64,000 nt of DNA from Gemmobacter fulvus (GCF_018798885.1 NZ_CP076361.1:1054001-1118000), one strand, 5' to 3'; positions 53,955 to 63,512 are shown, counted from the first letter of the stretch. The notes: generated from the sequence alone by a model not told the origin. Numbers and translations are program-made.

Positions 53955-54710
53955 ATGCTCGAAATCATCACCTCCGACGCGCTCGCCCCGGTGCGGCATG
54001 GCTTTTTCACCCGCAAGGGCGGGGCCTCCTCGGGCATTTTTGCCGGATTGAACTGCGGCACCGGCTCGTCGGATCTGTCCGAGGTGGTGGCGATCAACCG
54101 GGCCCGGGTGGCGCAGGCCATGGGCGCCGCCCCCGAGGCGCTGGTGACGGTGCATCAGGTGCATTCCGCCGATGTGCTGACCGTGACCGCCCCGCATACA
54201 GGGGCCCCGCCGCAGGCCGATGCCATGGTGACGGCAACACCGGGGCTGGTGCTGGGCGTGCTGACCGCCGATTGTCAGCCGGTGCTGTTTTCCGACCCCG
54301 AGGCGCAGGTGATCGGTGCCGCCCATGCTGGCTGGCGCGGGGCGAAGGAAGGGATCCTTGAGGCGGTGCTGACCGCGATGGAGCGGCTGGGCGCGGCCCG
54401 CGCGCGCATTTCCGCCGTGATCGGTCCGACGATTTCGCAGGCCTCCTATGAGGTTGGCCCCGAATTCGTAGAGGCTTTTCTGGATGATGACCGCGACAGC
54501 GCGCGGTTCTTCGCGCAAGGCACCGGCGACCGGGCGCTGTTCGATCTGCCCGGCTATGCGCTGTGGCGGCTGCGCGCCGCAGGCGTCGGCCATGCCGAAT
54601 GGACGCGCCATTGCACCTATCGCGACCCGGCCCGCTTTTATTCGTTCCGTCGCACCACCCATCACGGTGAAGCCGATTACGGGCGACTCATCTCCTGCAT
54701 CCGGCTGTAA
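53955..54710 (+). CDS. pgeF: Peptidoglycan editing factor PgeF (laccase-domain, YfiH)
   Basis: 251 residues. GFFTRKGGASSGIFAGLNCG at the N-terminus, TVHQVHSADV, LTADCQPVLFSDPE and GAAHAGWRGAKEGIL carry the zinc-site His/Cys/His set. PgeF hydrolyses UDP-MurNAc-L-Ser-type mis-incorporated precursors; older names call it polyphenol oxidase. It is 8 bases after the MidA gene and probably co-transcribed with lgt. Confidence 0.94.
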   Translation: MLEIITSDALAPVRHGFFTRKGGASSGIFAGLNCGTGSSDLSEVVAINRARVAQAMGAAPEALVTVHQVHSADVLTVTAPHTGAPPQADAMVTATPGLVLGVLTADCQPVLFSDPEAQVIGAAHAGWRGAKEGILEAVLTAMERLGAARARISAVIGPTISQASYEVGPEFVEAFLDDDRDSARFFAQGTGDRALFDLPGYALWRLRAAGVGHAEWTRHCTYRDPARFYSFRRTTHHGEADYGRLISCIRL

Positions 54711-54731
54711 GGATCGCGCGGCCACAGGTGA

Positions 54732-54895
54732 TTGCGGCAAAGGCTCGCCAAGGTCTTGCCGCAATCCGCGAAACAGTTGCGACCCTTGCGCAGAATTGTG
54801 CCGCAAAACAGGTCAAATCCACGCATCTTGCCGCCTCCGGCACAAGCTTCGGCAAAACCCGATTTGCCACAATCGCGGTCAAAACCCTGCCGCAA
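54732..54895 (+). promoter_or_regulatory. Cluster of TGCCGCAA repeats upstream of the 47-codon gene
   Basis: Four exact copies of TGCCGCAA: 54732-54739 (inverted, TTGCGGCA), 54757-54764, 54799-54806 and 54888-54895, plus weaker TTGCCGCC (54828) and TTCGGCAAAA (near 54850). Another TTGCGGCA lies at 57211-57218 after trxB. The clustering within 164 bases is unlikely by chance and could mark regulator binding sites or a degenerate repeat. Confidence 0.4.
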
Positions 54896-54961
54896 TGACA
54901 GGGCAATCTGCACCCAAGGCCAAAGAGGCCATGAGCAGCCCAGACCACGAAGGAACCCGAC

Positions 54962-55105
54962 ATGAAAAAAGAACGCCGCTGGTTGAAATCCGTCCTCGCC
55001 GCCTCGGAAACCGTCGAGGTCCGCCTGCCCTGGCAGCGCAGTGCCCGCAGCAAACCCGAAGCCGTCACGTCGCAGGCCGCCCCGAAGGCGCTGGCCGCGC
55101 GCTGA
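54962..55105 (+). CDS. 47-residue basic protein, conserved-looking (unknown function)
   Basis: ATG 54962 encodes MKKERRWLKSVLAASE, then TVEVRLPWQRSARSKPE and an Ala-rich end, 47 residues. GAAGGA precedes at good spacing and a strong terminator follows 29 bases after the stop, so it is a self-contained transcription unit too short for typical ORF cut-offs. I recall near-identical N-termini in other Rhodobacteraceae but cannot confirm it. It is basic and soluble; function unknown. Confidence 0.72.
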   Translation: MKKERRWLKSVLAASETVEVRLPWQRSARSKPEAVTSQAAPKALAAR

Positions 55106-55133
55106 TCCTTCCTGCCTCAGATACTCCAAGACG

Positions 55134-55164
55134 GGCCGCGCCATGCAGAGGGCGCGGCCTTTTT
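55134..55164 (+). terminator. Rho-independent terminator of the 47-codon gene
   Basis: Perfect 9-bp stem GGCCGCGCC (55134-55142) / GGCGCGGCC (55151-55159), loop ATGCAGAG, followed by T5. Confidence 0.92.
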
Positions 55165-55300
55165 CATGGCGATTCGCCCGATTCCGCCCCGACAGGGGAA
55201 AATGTTGCGGCTTTTCCCCCATGATCTTCGGTCATCGTGGAAACAATCGGCCATGGTCCTGCCCGACTGCCCGCGCTGCCGCCACAAAGATGATTAAACT

Positions 55301-55499
55301 TTGACAGGGCGCCGCAGAAGCGCCATCTTCTGCCTTACAGATGTCCTTCTGTAAACGGACGGCAGGCGCGGTAAGACCAAAGCCCCTTTGGCGCCCCTTC
55401 GTCCCCCGGTCCGCAAAAGCCGGGTAGGTTGTGAAGCTCAGTGCGGGCGGCCCGCTGCGAACCTCTGCGCAGCACTATGGGCCGCCTGTATTGCTTTTT
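55301..55499 (+). ncRNA. Candidate structured small RNA with own promoter and terminator
   Basis: A TTGACA at 55301-55306 with CATCTT 17 bases downstream could be a promoter. From about 55330 the transcript would start with a hairpin: CTGCCTTACAG (55330-55340) pairs with CTGTAA (55349-55354) and, past a 6-base bulge, GGCAG (55361-55365). Further on come CCAAAG/CTTTGG and CCGG/CCGG mini-stems, then a strong bulged hairpin GGCGGCCC-GCTGCG (55446-55459) / CGCAGC (55468-55473), ACTAT, GGGCCGCC (55479-55486) and TGTATTGCTTTTT. It is about 170 nt and not tRNA, tmRNA, SRP, RNase P or 6S as far as I can see. The gap holds no credible ORF. Confidence 0.5.
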
Positions 55500-55532
55500 G
55501 CACAGGACGGCCACAATTTTCGGAAAACCGGA

Positions 55533-56033
55533 TCAGGCGTTGCGGGTCAGCCGCGCTTCCAGCACGTCGAACGGCAGGCCGGGTTCATCCTTGGCGCAAC
55601 GGATCACGAGGCTGGTTTTCACACTCGCCACATTGTCTGCCGCCGTCAGCTCTGCCGTCAGGAAACTCTGGAACGTCGACAGATCGGGGGCGACGCATTT
55701 CAGGATGAAGTCGATCTCGCCATTCAGCATATGACATTCGCGCACCAGCGGCCAGGCGCGGCAGCGTTTCTCGAAGGCGCTCAGATCCGACTCGGCCTGG
55801 CTTTGCAGCCGCACCATGGCAAAGACCTGCACTTCAAAGCCCAGTTCCCGCGCGTCGATATCGGCGTGATAGCCGCGGATATAACCCGCCTCCTCCAACG
55901 TGCGCACCCGGCGCAGGCAAGGTGGCGCGGAAATGCCCACCCTTTTGGCAAGCTCCACATTGGTCATGCGGCCATCGGCCTGCAATTCCGCAAGAATGTG
56001 ACGGTCGATGGGGTCCAGCTTGGAACCGGCCAT
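55533..56033 (-). CDS. Lrp/AsnC-family transcriptional regulator
   Basis: 166 residues from ATG 56033 (MAGSKLDPIDRHILAELQADG), 10 bases after AAAGGA; a longer open frame upstream adds a basic leader and is rejected. N-terminal HTH (NVELAKRVGISAPPCLRRVRTLEEAGYIRGY) and C-terminal RAM domain (LNGEIDFILKC). It faces trxB across 207 bases and may control it or itself. Ligand unknown. Confidence 0.9.
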   Translation of the reverse strand: MAGSKLDPIDRHILAELQADGRMTNVELAKRVGISAPPCLRRVRTLEEAGYIRGYHADIDARELGFEVQVFAMVRLQSQAESDLSAFEKRCRAWPLVRECHMLNGEIDFILKCVAPDLSTFQSFLTAELTAADNVASVKTSLVIRCAKDEPGLPFDVLEARLTRNA

Positions 56034-56177
56034 TGCGTGAATTCCTTTCTCGCGCCCCTGCCTGTGGCAGCAAAGGCGTCTTCTTCGCGCGGACATTAGG
56101 ATTTTGCCGCCCGTAGCGCAATATTCTTTCGTGAGATGCCGGGTTTTCGTCAGGGGATCCGGCTCACAGCGCGGTGA

Positions 56178-57179
<1,002 letters not shown>

Positions 57180-57200
57180 GCCCGCCGGAACCACGTTCCA

Positions 57201-57240
57201 CCGCCAGCCCTTGCGGCAAAACGCTGTTCCGGGCTGGCGG
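57201..57240 (+). terminator. Long-loop hairpin after trxB
   Basis: Perfect 10-bp stem CCGCCAGCCC (57201-57210) / GGGCTGGCGG (57231-57240), 20-base loop including TTGCGGCAAAACG; AATTT and ATTTT follow. Plausible terminator. Confidence 0.65.
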
Positions 57241-57306
57241 AATTTCGCGCCATTTTAGCACTATTGCCTCAAAAACCGTCAAGCCAGCTTGAATTTCAAC
57301 CCGTCA

Positions 57307-57350
57307 CCGGGCTAAACGCCCGGCGCAAGGGCCGCTGACTGCGCAGGCCC
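57307..57350 (+). promoter_or_regulatory. Structured 5' leader of sat-cysC
   Basis: Two consecutive hairpins lie just upstream of ATG 57374: CCGGGC/GCCCGG with loop TAAAC (57307-57323), then GGGCC/GGCCC (57329-57333/57346-57350). No known riboswitch consensus matched. Could be mRNA stabilisation or an undescribed leader. Confidence 0.4.
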
Positions 57351-57373
57351 TATTCAACCGAAAGCGAAACCCG

Positions 57374-59080
57374 ATGACCCTTTCCAACCACGCCCCGATC
57401 CCAGAGCTTTATGTCTCTGCCGATGCGGCCCTGACGCTGAAACATGATGCGGGCAATCTGCCCTCCTGGGATCTGACGCCGCGTCAGATGTGCGACCTTG
57501 AATTGCTGATGAATGGTGGTTTCCACCCGCTGAAGGGGTTCCAGTCGGAAGCCGATTACAACGGCGTTGTTGAAAATATGCGCACCGCAGATGGCGCATT
57601 GTGGCCAATGCCGATCACGCTGGACGTATCGGAGGCCTTTGCCGACAAGCTTGAGCCCGGTCAGGACATTGCGCTGCGCGATGCCGAAGGCGTCATCCTT
57701 GCCATCCTGTCGGTCACCGACAAGTGGATCCCGAACAAGTCGCGCGAAGCCGAAAAGGTGTTCGGCGCTGACGATCTGGCGCATCCTGCGGTGAACTACC
57801 TGCACAATGTGGCGGGCAAGGTTTATCTGGGCGGCCCGGTGAAGGGCCTGCAAGCGCCCGTGCACTATGATTTCAAATCGCGCCGCGACACGCCGAATGA
57901 ATTGCGCGCCCTGTTCCGCAAGCTGAACTGGGCCAAGGTCGTGGCCTTCCAGACCCGCAACCCGCTGCACCGCGCGCACCAGGAGCTGACGTTCCGCGCC
58001 GCGAAAGAGGCACAGGCCAACCTGCTGATCCATCCGGTTGTCGGCATGACCAAGCCGGGCGATGTGGACCACTTCACCCGCGTGCGCTGCTATGAGGCGG
58101 TACTGGACAAATATCCGCAATCGACCACCACCATGTCGCTGCTCAATCTGGCGATGCGCATGGCCGGCCCGCGCGAAGCGGTGTGGCACGGGCTGATCCG
58201 CCGCAACCATGGCGTCACCCATTTCATCGTCGGTCGCGACCACGCCGGCCCCGGCAAGAACAGCCAGGGCAAGGATTTCTACGGCCCCTATGACGCGCAG
58301 ACCCTGTTCAAGGAACATGAGGCCGAAATCGGCGTGACCATGGTCGACTTCAAGCACATGGTCTATGTGCAGGAAAAGGCTCAGTATTACCCGGCGAACG
58401 AAGTGCCGGAAGGCACGACCGTTCTGGATATTTCGGGCACCGAACTGCGCCGCCGCCTGCGCGAAGGCATCGACATCCCGGAATGGTTCTCGTTCCCCGA
58501 AGTGGTGGCGCAACTGCGCAAAACCTCGCCCGCGCGGGACAAGCAGGGGTTCACCGTGTTCTTCACCGGCCTGTCCGGTTCGGGCAAATCCACCATCGCC
58601 AATGCGTTGATGGTCAAGCTGATGGAAATGGGCGGCCGCCCGGTGACGCTGCTGGACGGCGATGTGGTGCGCAAGCATCTGTCGTCGGAGCTCGGCTTCT
58701 CCAAGGAACACCGCGACATCAACATCAAGCGCATCGGCTATGTGGCGTCGGAGATCACCAAGAATGGCGGTATCGCCATCTGTGCCCCGATCGCGCCCTA
58801 TACCGCGACCCGCCGCGCCGTGCGCGACATGGTGGAATCCTACGGTGCCTTCCTTGAGGTGCATGTGGCGACCAGCGTCGAAGAATGTGAACGCCGCGAC
58901 CGCAAGGGGCTCTACAAGCTGGCCCGTGAAGGCAAGATCAAAGAGTTCACCGGCATTTCCGACCCCTATGAAATGCCGGAAACGCCCGAACTGCGCGTGG
59001 AAACCGAAGGCACCGATGTGGACAGCTGCGCCCATCAGGTGATCCTGAAACTGGAATCGATGGGCCTGATCAAAGCCTGA
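57374..59080 (+). CDS. Bifunctional sulfate adenylyltransferase / adenylylsulfate kinase
   Basis: 568 residues. ATP-sulfurylase domain (about 1-385; TRNPLHRAHQELT with the HxxH-type HRAH, HHF-type GRDHAGPGKN) fused to APS kinase (about 390-568; FTGLSGSGKSTIANAL Walker A, ICAPIAPYTATR). Makes PAPS from sulfate and ATP for assimilation or sulfonation. Single-chain Sat-CysC replaces the CysD/CysN/CysC set. A strong terminator follows. Confidence 0.95.
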   Translation: MTLSNHAPIPELYVSADAALTLKHDAGNLPSWDLTPRQMCDLELLMNGGFHPLKGFQSEADYNGVVENMRTADGALWPMPITLDVSEAFADKLEPGQDIALRDAEGVILAILSVTDKWIPNKSREAEKVFGADDLAHPAVNYLHNVAGKVYLGGPVKGLQAPVHYDFKSRRDTPNELRALFRKLNWAKVVAFQTRNPLHRAHQELTFRAAKEAQANLLIHPVVGMTKPGDVDHFTRVRCYEAVLDKYPQSTTTMSLLNLAMRMAGPREAVWHGLIRRNHGVTHFIVGRDHAGPGKNSQGKDFYGPYDAQTLFKEHEAEIGVTMVDFKHMVYVQEKAQYYPANEVPEGTTVLDISGTELRRRLREGIDIPEWFSFPEVVAQLRKTSPARDKQGFTVFFTGLSGSGKSTIANALMVKLMEMGGRPVTLLDGDVVRKHLSSELGFSKEHRDINIKRIGYVASEITKNGGIAICAPIAPYTATRRAVRDMVESYGAFLEVHVATSVEECERRDRKGLYKLAREGKIKEFTGISDPYEMPETPELRVETEGTDVDSCAHQVILKLESMGLIKA

Positions 59081-59103
59081 TCCTGATTTCGCACAGATTC
59101 AAA

Positions 59104-59130
59104 GGGGCGCCTGTTTCGGGCGCCCCTTTT
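59104..59130 (+). terminator. Rho-independent terminator after sat-cysC
   Basis: Stem GGGGCGCC (59104-59111) / GGCGCCCC (59119-59126), loop TGTTTCG-type, then T4. Confidence 0.93.
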
Positions 59131-59290
59131 GCATGGCGACCTAAGGCGGCTCAGCCGCGAACAATCCCCCGCCAGAGCCGGGCTTGTCGCCAAATCACCC
59201 ACAATCCCCCGTATCTCTGCCGCATTCCCACGCCATACCACCGGCCAACACGGACACCGCGCCCTGCGGCCCGGAGGATGGAGGGGAAAG

Positions 59291-60307
59291 ATGGCAGATA
59301 TCGCGTCTTGGGCCTGGACCGGCACCGGCACCTGGCCCAGCTTCAGCGTCTCGAACCAGAACAATGGCCGCGCCCTTGGCAATGGCCTGAACATCTCGCC
59401 GGGCAATTACACGTCGATCCTGTGGCGTGATGCCAATAACAACGGGGTCATCGCCGATAATGACAGCGATGACGGCAGCGGCTCGGGCACCGACCGCGTG
59501 GTGGTGAATGGCGTGGTGAAACGCGTCCATGAAACCGCGACCTACAACAACTCGCCCTTCACGGTGCGGGGCGTGAGCTATACCGCACCCATAGATGTGT
59601 GGATCTTTACCGACGGCACCTACATGGTGCGGCTGCGCGATGTGAACATCCCCGCCGCCCATTGGAAAAAGGTGACGGCGATCAGGCTGGGCACCTGGGA
59701 TGGCGCCGAATATTCCGGCTCCAACATCGCCACGCGCGACAATCCCTTTGTCTGTTTCACCGCTGGCACCTGTGTCGAAACCCCTGACGGCCCCCGCCCG
59801 GTCGAAGGTCTGCGCGCCGGGGATCTGGTCTTGACGCTGGACCATGGCCCACAACCGTTGCTCTGGAGCGGAAAACGGCTTGTGCGCGGCACCGGCGCTG
59901 CCGCCCCGGTGCTGTTCCAGCCGGGTGCCCTGGGCAACAGCGATGCGGTGCGGGTGTCACCGCATCATCGGGTGCTGCTGACCGGCTGGAAGGCCGAACT
60001 GTTCGCGGGCACGTCCGAGGTTCTGGTGACGGCGCATCACCTTGTGGATGGCAAAACCATCCTCCGGGATCCCTGCGATCTGGTGCTTTATGTGCATCTG
60101 CTGTTCATGCGGCACGAGCTGCTCGACACAGCGGGCCTGCTCAGCGAAAGCTTCCATCCGACGCGCTATGCGCTGGATCAGCTGGCAGATCAGGAACGGC
60201 AGGATCTGCTGACGCGGATCCCGCAACTGGCACAGGATCCGCGCCACTATGGTGCAACGGCGCGGCGCTGCGTCACCAGTTGGGAAGCCCGCGCCATCGC
60301 CGCCTGA
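59291..60307 (+). CDS. Hint-domain (hedgehog/intein-like) protein
   Basis: 338 residues from ATG 59291, after GAGGGGAAAG. An N-terminal region (1-150) of unknown family, rich in Asn/Gly/Ser/Asp with DANNNGVIADNDSDDGSGSG, is followed by a Hint domain from C155: CFTAGTCVETPDGPRPVEGL, VSPHHRVLLTGW and VLVTAHHLV. C155 would be the first autoproteolysis cysteine. No splicing C-extein follows, so self-cleavage of the N-terminal part is more likely than splicing. Such proteins are common, secreted-looking and uncharacterised in Rhodobacterales; no classical signal peptide is seen. Confidence 0.85.
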   Translation: MADIASWAWTGTGTWPSFSVSNQNNGRALGNGLNISPGNYTSILWRDANNNGVIADNDSDDGSGSGTDRVVVNGVVKRVHETATYNNSPFTVRGVSYTAPIDVWIFTDGTYMVRLRDVNIPAAHWKKVTAIRLGTWDGAEYSGSNIATRDNPFVCFTAGTCVETPDGPRPVEGLRAGDLVLTLDHGPQPLLWSGKRLVRGTGAAAPVLFQPGALGNSDAVRVSPHHRVLLTGWKAELFAGTSEVLVTAHHLVDGKTILRDPCDLVLYVHLLFMRHELLDTAGLLSESFHPTRYALDQLADQERQDLLTRIPQLAQDPRHYGATARRCVTSWEARAIAA

Positions 60308-60326
60308 TCGCCTCGGGCGCCTGCCC

Positions 60327-60554
60327 TCAGTGCGCGTTCACCGGGGCCAGATCATTCTGCCGCGCCAGCGCAAAGGCCAGATTGCGGTCGCGCACCAGCG
60401 CCAGCCGCTCGCCATCCGGGCGATGCACGGCATACAGCGTCTCGATGCCTTCGGCCTGATTGCGGATCTCTTCCGGCAGATCTGCCACCGCAACGGGCCG
60501 CACATAGACAATCTGCGCAGCGCCATCGGGCAGGGCGTCAAATTTCACATCCAT
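60327..60554 (-). CDS. DUF1150 family protein
   Basis: 75 residues, MDVKFDALPDGAAQIVYVRP then ALADLPEEIRNQA-type core and ALVRDRNLAFALARQ near the C-terminus. DUF1150 proteins are small alphaproteobacterial proteins usually encoded directly after an hsp20 gene, as here (13-base gap). Function unknown; perhaps a chaperone adaptor. Convergent with the Hint gene. Confidence 0.85.
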   Translation of the reverse strand: MDVKFDALPDGAAQIVYVRPVAVADLPEEIRNQAEGIETLYAVHRPDGERLALVRDRNLAFALARQNDLAPVNAH

Positions 60555-60567
60555 GACCTTGATCCTT

Positions 60568-61029
60568 TCACTTCGCTTCGATGCGCTTCACCGGCGGGGG
60601 CGCGGCTTCTGCCGTGCGTCCGGACCGGATCGGGATGGTTTGCACGACGGCCTCGGGCAGAACGCGGTGCAGATCGACATGCAGCAAGCCATGCTCCATA
60701 TGCGCGCCCGCAACTTCCACCCCATCCGCCAGCACGAACGAACGCTGGAACGCCCGCGCCGCAATGCCCCGGTGCAAGAACACCCGCCCGCTCTCGTCCT
60801 CGACCTGCCGTCCGCGGATCACCAACTGGCGATCTTCGACCGTGATCACCAGTTCTTCCTCGCGGAAGCCGGCGACGGCCAGGGTGATGCGGTAGGAATT
60901 GTCGGCCACGGCCTCGATATTGAACGGCGGATAGCCGTCACCAGAGCCTTTGGCGGTGCGTTCAACCAGCCGTTCAAGCTGCTCGAACCCGAGAAGATAG
61001 GGATGTGATCCGAAACTGATCTTGGTCAT
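60568..61029 (-). CDS. Small heat shock protein (Hsp20/IbpA family)
   Basis: 153 residues from ATG 61029 (MTKISFGSHPYLLGFEQLERL), after AAGGA; the longer frame upstream is discounted. Alpha-crystallin domain about 40-135 with YPPFNIEAVADNSYRITLAV and HRGIAARAFQRSFVLADGV, and a VKRIEAK C-terminal tail. ATP-independent holdase for unfolded proteins. A sigma-32-like promoter lies upstream. Confidence 0.92.
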   Translation of the reverse strand: MTKISFGSHPYLLGFEQLERLVERTAKGSGDGYPPFNIEAVADNSYRITLAVAGFREEELVITVEDRQLVIRGRQVEDESGRVFLHRGIAARAFQRSFVLADGVEVAGAHMEHGLLHVDLHRVLPEAVVQTIPIRSGRTAEAAPPPVKRIEAK

Positions 61030-61092
61030 CGACTTGTCCTTGCAAAAGCGACATATCGTGCCGGACCCCATGGGGCATCCGGCCTTGGGTAG

Positions 61093-61122
61093 AATATGGG
61101 GTGCGGGCCGCTGCCACGCAAG
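61093..61122 (-). promoter_or_regulatory. Sigma-32-like heat-shock promoter for hsp20
   Basis: On the minus strand CTTGCGT (61122-61116) and CCCCATATT (61101-61093), spaced 14 bases, closely match the CTTGAAA-N13-CCCCATNT heat-shock consensus. Start would fall near 61086, leaving a 57-base leader with a GCCGGA...TCCGGC hairpin around a CCCCATGGGG palindrome (61057-61084 region). Confidence 0.7.
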
Positions 61123-61251
61123 CCCCTGCTGCCGCTGTGGCGCCTTGGTAAATTCTGCGCAGATTTCTTCCCAAAGCACGGAAAAATCGCTATATTTGGA
61201 AAACCAAACGCCAACGACTCAAGAAACAGAGCGCCGCCAGGAACCCGCACC

Positions 61252-61470
61252 ATGAATGCTTCGATGGAACTCAATCTCGAAGAGATGCTGCGCATCCGGC
61301 TTGAAGTGCTGCGCCGGGAACATCGTGATCTTGACGCCGCCATTCATGCTTTGGAACTTTCGGGCCGCCCCGATCAGCTGACGCTGCGGCGGCTGAAAAA
61401 GCAGAAACTCGCCTTCAAGGATCAGATCGTGAAGATCGAGGATCAGCTGATCCCCGATATCATCGCCTGA
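61252..61470 (+). CDS. DUF465 family small coiled-coil protein
   Basis: 72 residues from ATG 61252. [20 protein letters not shown] and [20 protein letters not shown] form two helices with heptad character, the DUF465/YdcH pattern (LKKEKLRLKDEI in many homologues). Unknown function, ubiquitous in alphaproteobacteria. Divergent from hsp20; possibly co-transcribed with purEK 80 bases downstream. Confidence 0.85.
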   Translation: MNASMELNLEEMLRIRLEVLRREHRDLDAAIHALELSGRPDQLTLRRLKKQKLAFKDQIVKIEDQLIPDIIA

Positions 61471-61550
61471 AAAGCCGCAGGGCCGCTTGCCCCGCCCCCC
61501 ATCCCGCGCTAAACGCCCAAGAAAATATAGACCGAACCATGGGGGCGCAT

Positions 61551-62036
61551 ATGTCGGTTGAGGTCGGGATCATCATGGGCAGCCAGTCTGACTGGCCGAC
61601 CATGCGCGAAGCGGCGGCCATCCTTGATGCGCTGCAAATTCCCTATGAGGCGAAGATCGTCTCGGCGCATCGCACCCCTGACCGGCTCTGGACCTATGGC
61701 AAGACGGCGGTGGACCGTGGCCTGAAGGTGATCATCGCGGGCGCAGGCGGTGCCGCGCATCTGCCGGGCATGATGGCCTCGAAAACCCGTGTGCCGGTGA
61801 TCGGCGTGCCGGTGCAGACCAAGGCCCTGTCCGGCGTCGACAGCCTCTATTCCATTCTTCAGATGCCCAAGGGCTATCCGGTGGCCACCATGGCGATCGG
61901 GGCTGCGGGTGCGGCCAATGCCGGGCTGATGGCCGCCGGGATCCTGGCCCTGGGCGATGCCGCCCTTGCCGCCCGTCTGGATGCCTGGCGCGCAGCGCTG
62001 ACCGCCTCCATCCCCGAGGAGCCGAAAGATGAGTGA
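61551..62036 (+). CDS. purE: 5-(carboxyamino)imidazole ribonucleotide mutase
   Basis: 161 residues from ATG 61551 ([18 protein letters not shown]); ATG 61539 is in frame but a less standard start. [18 protein letters not shown] (catalytic His) and [12 protein letters not shown] are class I PurE motifs; works with PurK. Overlaps purK by 8 bases. Confidence 0.95.
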   Translation: MSVEVGIIMGSQSDWPTMREAAAILDALQIPYEAKIVSAHRTPDRLWTYGKTAVDRGLKVIIAGAGGAAHLPGMMASKTRVPVIGVPVQTKALSGVDSLYSILQMPKGYPVATMAIGAAGAANAGLMAAGILALGDAALAARLDAWRAALTASIPEEPKDE

Positions 62037-63099
62037 TCCCCTGCCGCAAGGCGCCACCATCGGTATTCTGGGCGGCGGGCAACTGGGCCGGATGCTGTCT
62101 GTCGCGGCGGCCCGGCTTGGCTTCCGCTGCCATGTCTACGAGCCGATGGCAAACCCGCCCGCCGCGCATGTGGCCGATGTGGTGACAACGGCGGGCTATG
62201 ACGATGCCGAAGCGCTGCGTGCCTTTGCCGCCTCGGTCGATGTCATCACCTATGAATTCGAGAATATCCCCACCGCCGCGCTGGATCTGCTGGAATCGCT
62301 GCGCCCGATCCGGCCCAACCGCCGCGCTCTGGCCATCAGCCAGGATCGCATCGCGGAGAAGGATTTCCTCACCGACCTCGGCCTGACCACCGCCCCCTAT
62401 GCAGCGGTCAGCACTCTGGCGGATCTGGAGGCGGCGATGGCGCGGATCGGCACGCCTGCCATCCTGAAAACCACCCGGCTGGGCTATGATGGCAAGGGCC
62501 AGGCACGGCTGCGCAGCGGCAAGGATGCGGCAACCGCACTGTCGGCGATGAACGGGGCCGATGCGGTTCTGGAAGGTTTTGTCAATTTCAGCCACGAAGT
62601 TTCGGTGATCGCGGCACGCGGGCTTGACGGCTCGGTCGCCTGCTATGATCCGGGCGAGAATGTCCACCGCGACGGTATCCTACACACCACCACCATTCCT
62701 GCCCGGCTGACCAATGCGCAGCGCACCGATGCCGTGTTGCTGGCGGCACGCATCCTCAATGCGCTGGATTACGTCGGCGTCATGGGGGTGGAGCTGTTCG
62801 TGACCGCCGAGGGGCTGCTGGTGAACGAGATTGCGCCGCGCGTCCACAATTCGGGCCACTGGACCCAGAATGGCTGCGCGGTGGATCAGTTTGAACAGCA
62901 TATCCGCGCGGTGGCGGGCTGGCCGCTGGGCGATGGCGGCCGTTATGCCGATGTCACGATGGAAAACCTGATCGGTGATGATGTGCTGCGCCTGCCCGAG
63001 ATTGCCCGCGAACCGCAGGCCGCGCTGCATCTCTATGGCAAGACCGAGGCGCGCCCCGGCCGCAAGATGGGCCATGTGAACCGCATCACCCGGCGCTAG
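62029..63099 (+). CDS. purK: 5-(carboxyamino)imidazole ribonucleotide synthase
   Basis: 356 residues, ATP-grasp enzyme. [47 protein letters not shown] and [16 protein letters not shown] are PurK motifs. Carboxylates AIR with bicarbonate for PurE. Convergent with the iron-permease-like gene, 8 bases apart. Confidence 0.95.
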   Translation: MSDPLPQGATIGILGGGQLGRMLSVAAARLGFRCHVYEPMANPPAAHVADVVTTAGYDDAEALRAFAASVDVITYEFENIPTAALDLLESLRPIRPNRRALAISQDRIAEKDFLTDLGLTTAPYAAVSTLADLEAAMARIGTPAILKTTRLGYDGKGQARLRSGKDAATALSAMNGADAVLEGFVNFSHEVSVIAARGLDGSVACYDPGENVHRDGILHTTTIPARLTNAQRTDAVLLAARILNALDYVGVMGVELFVTAEGLLVNEIAPRVHNSGHWTQNGCAVDQFEQHIRAVAGWPLGDGGRYADVTMENLIGDDVLRLPEIAREPQAALHLYGKTEARPGRKMGHVNRITRR

Positions 63100-63107
63100 G
63101 CCCCGTA

Positions 63108-63512
63108 CTAGGCATCGGGCGTGCCGGTATCCGGCCTGCCCTCCTCCAGCCCGCTGCGCGCCTCTGCGGCCAGATGCTCATAGCGCGCGCGGAACATTTC
63201 CAGCCGCCGCTCGTCCAGTTCTTCCAGATCCAGCAGGGCATTGTGCGCGCCCTGCGTGGCCCGGATCAATTCGTCCAGCTTCAGTTGGATCGCCGCCGTA
63301 TCGCGGTTCTGCGTGCTCTGGATCAGAAACACCATCAGAAAGGTCACGATGGTGGTGCCGGTATTGATGATCAGTTGCCAGGTATTGGAAAAGCCGAACA
63401 GCGGCCCCGTCACCAGCCAGATCATGATCACCCCAGCCGCCAGCGCGAAGGTCGAAGGCCGCCCGCACCATTGCGATACCTTCTTGGCCAGACTGGCATA
63501 AACACGCGCCAT
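63108..63512 (-). CDS. Low-affinity iron permease (Fet4-like) family protein
   Basis: 134 residues, short member of the COG5478 family. Two transmembrane helices (about 20-41 and 47-66; MVFLIQSTQNRDTAAIQLKLDELI is the conserved loop, here split as MVFLIQSTQNRD and AIQLKLDELI). C-terminal coiled coil and an acidic tail. Iron transport by such short members is unproven. Confidence 0.82.
   Translation of the reverse strand: MARVYASLAKKVSQWCGRPSTFALAAGVIMIWLVTGPLFGFSNTWQLIINTGTTIVTFLMVFLIQSTQNRDTAAIQLKLDELIRATQGAHNALLDLEELDERRLEMFRARYEHLAAEARSGLEEGRPDTGTPDA

Noticed and set aside
54677..55222. 181-codon minus-strand frame opposite the repeats and 47-codon gene
   Set aside because: It runs through the terminator hairpin and repeat cluster, with no SD or motif; the plus-strand small gene is better supported.
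57241..57373. Known SAM, SAH or SAM/SAH riboswitch before sat-cysC
   Set aside because: The hairpins do not show the conserved core nucleotides of those classes.
61030..61092. ROSE- or FourU-type RNA thermometer in the hsp20 leader
   Set aside because: The hairpin found does not pair with the AAGGA ribosome binding site, and the UUUU lies too close to it to form a FourU helix.
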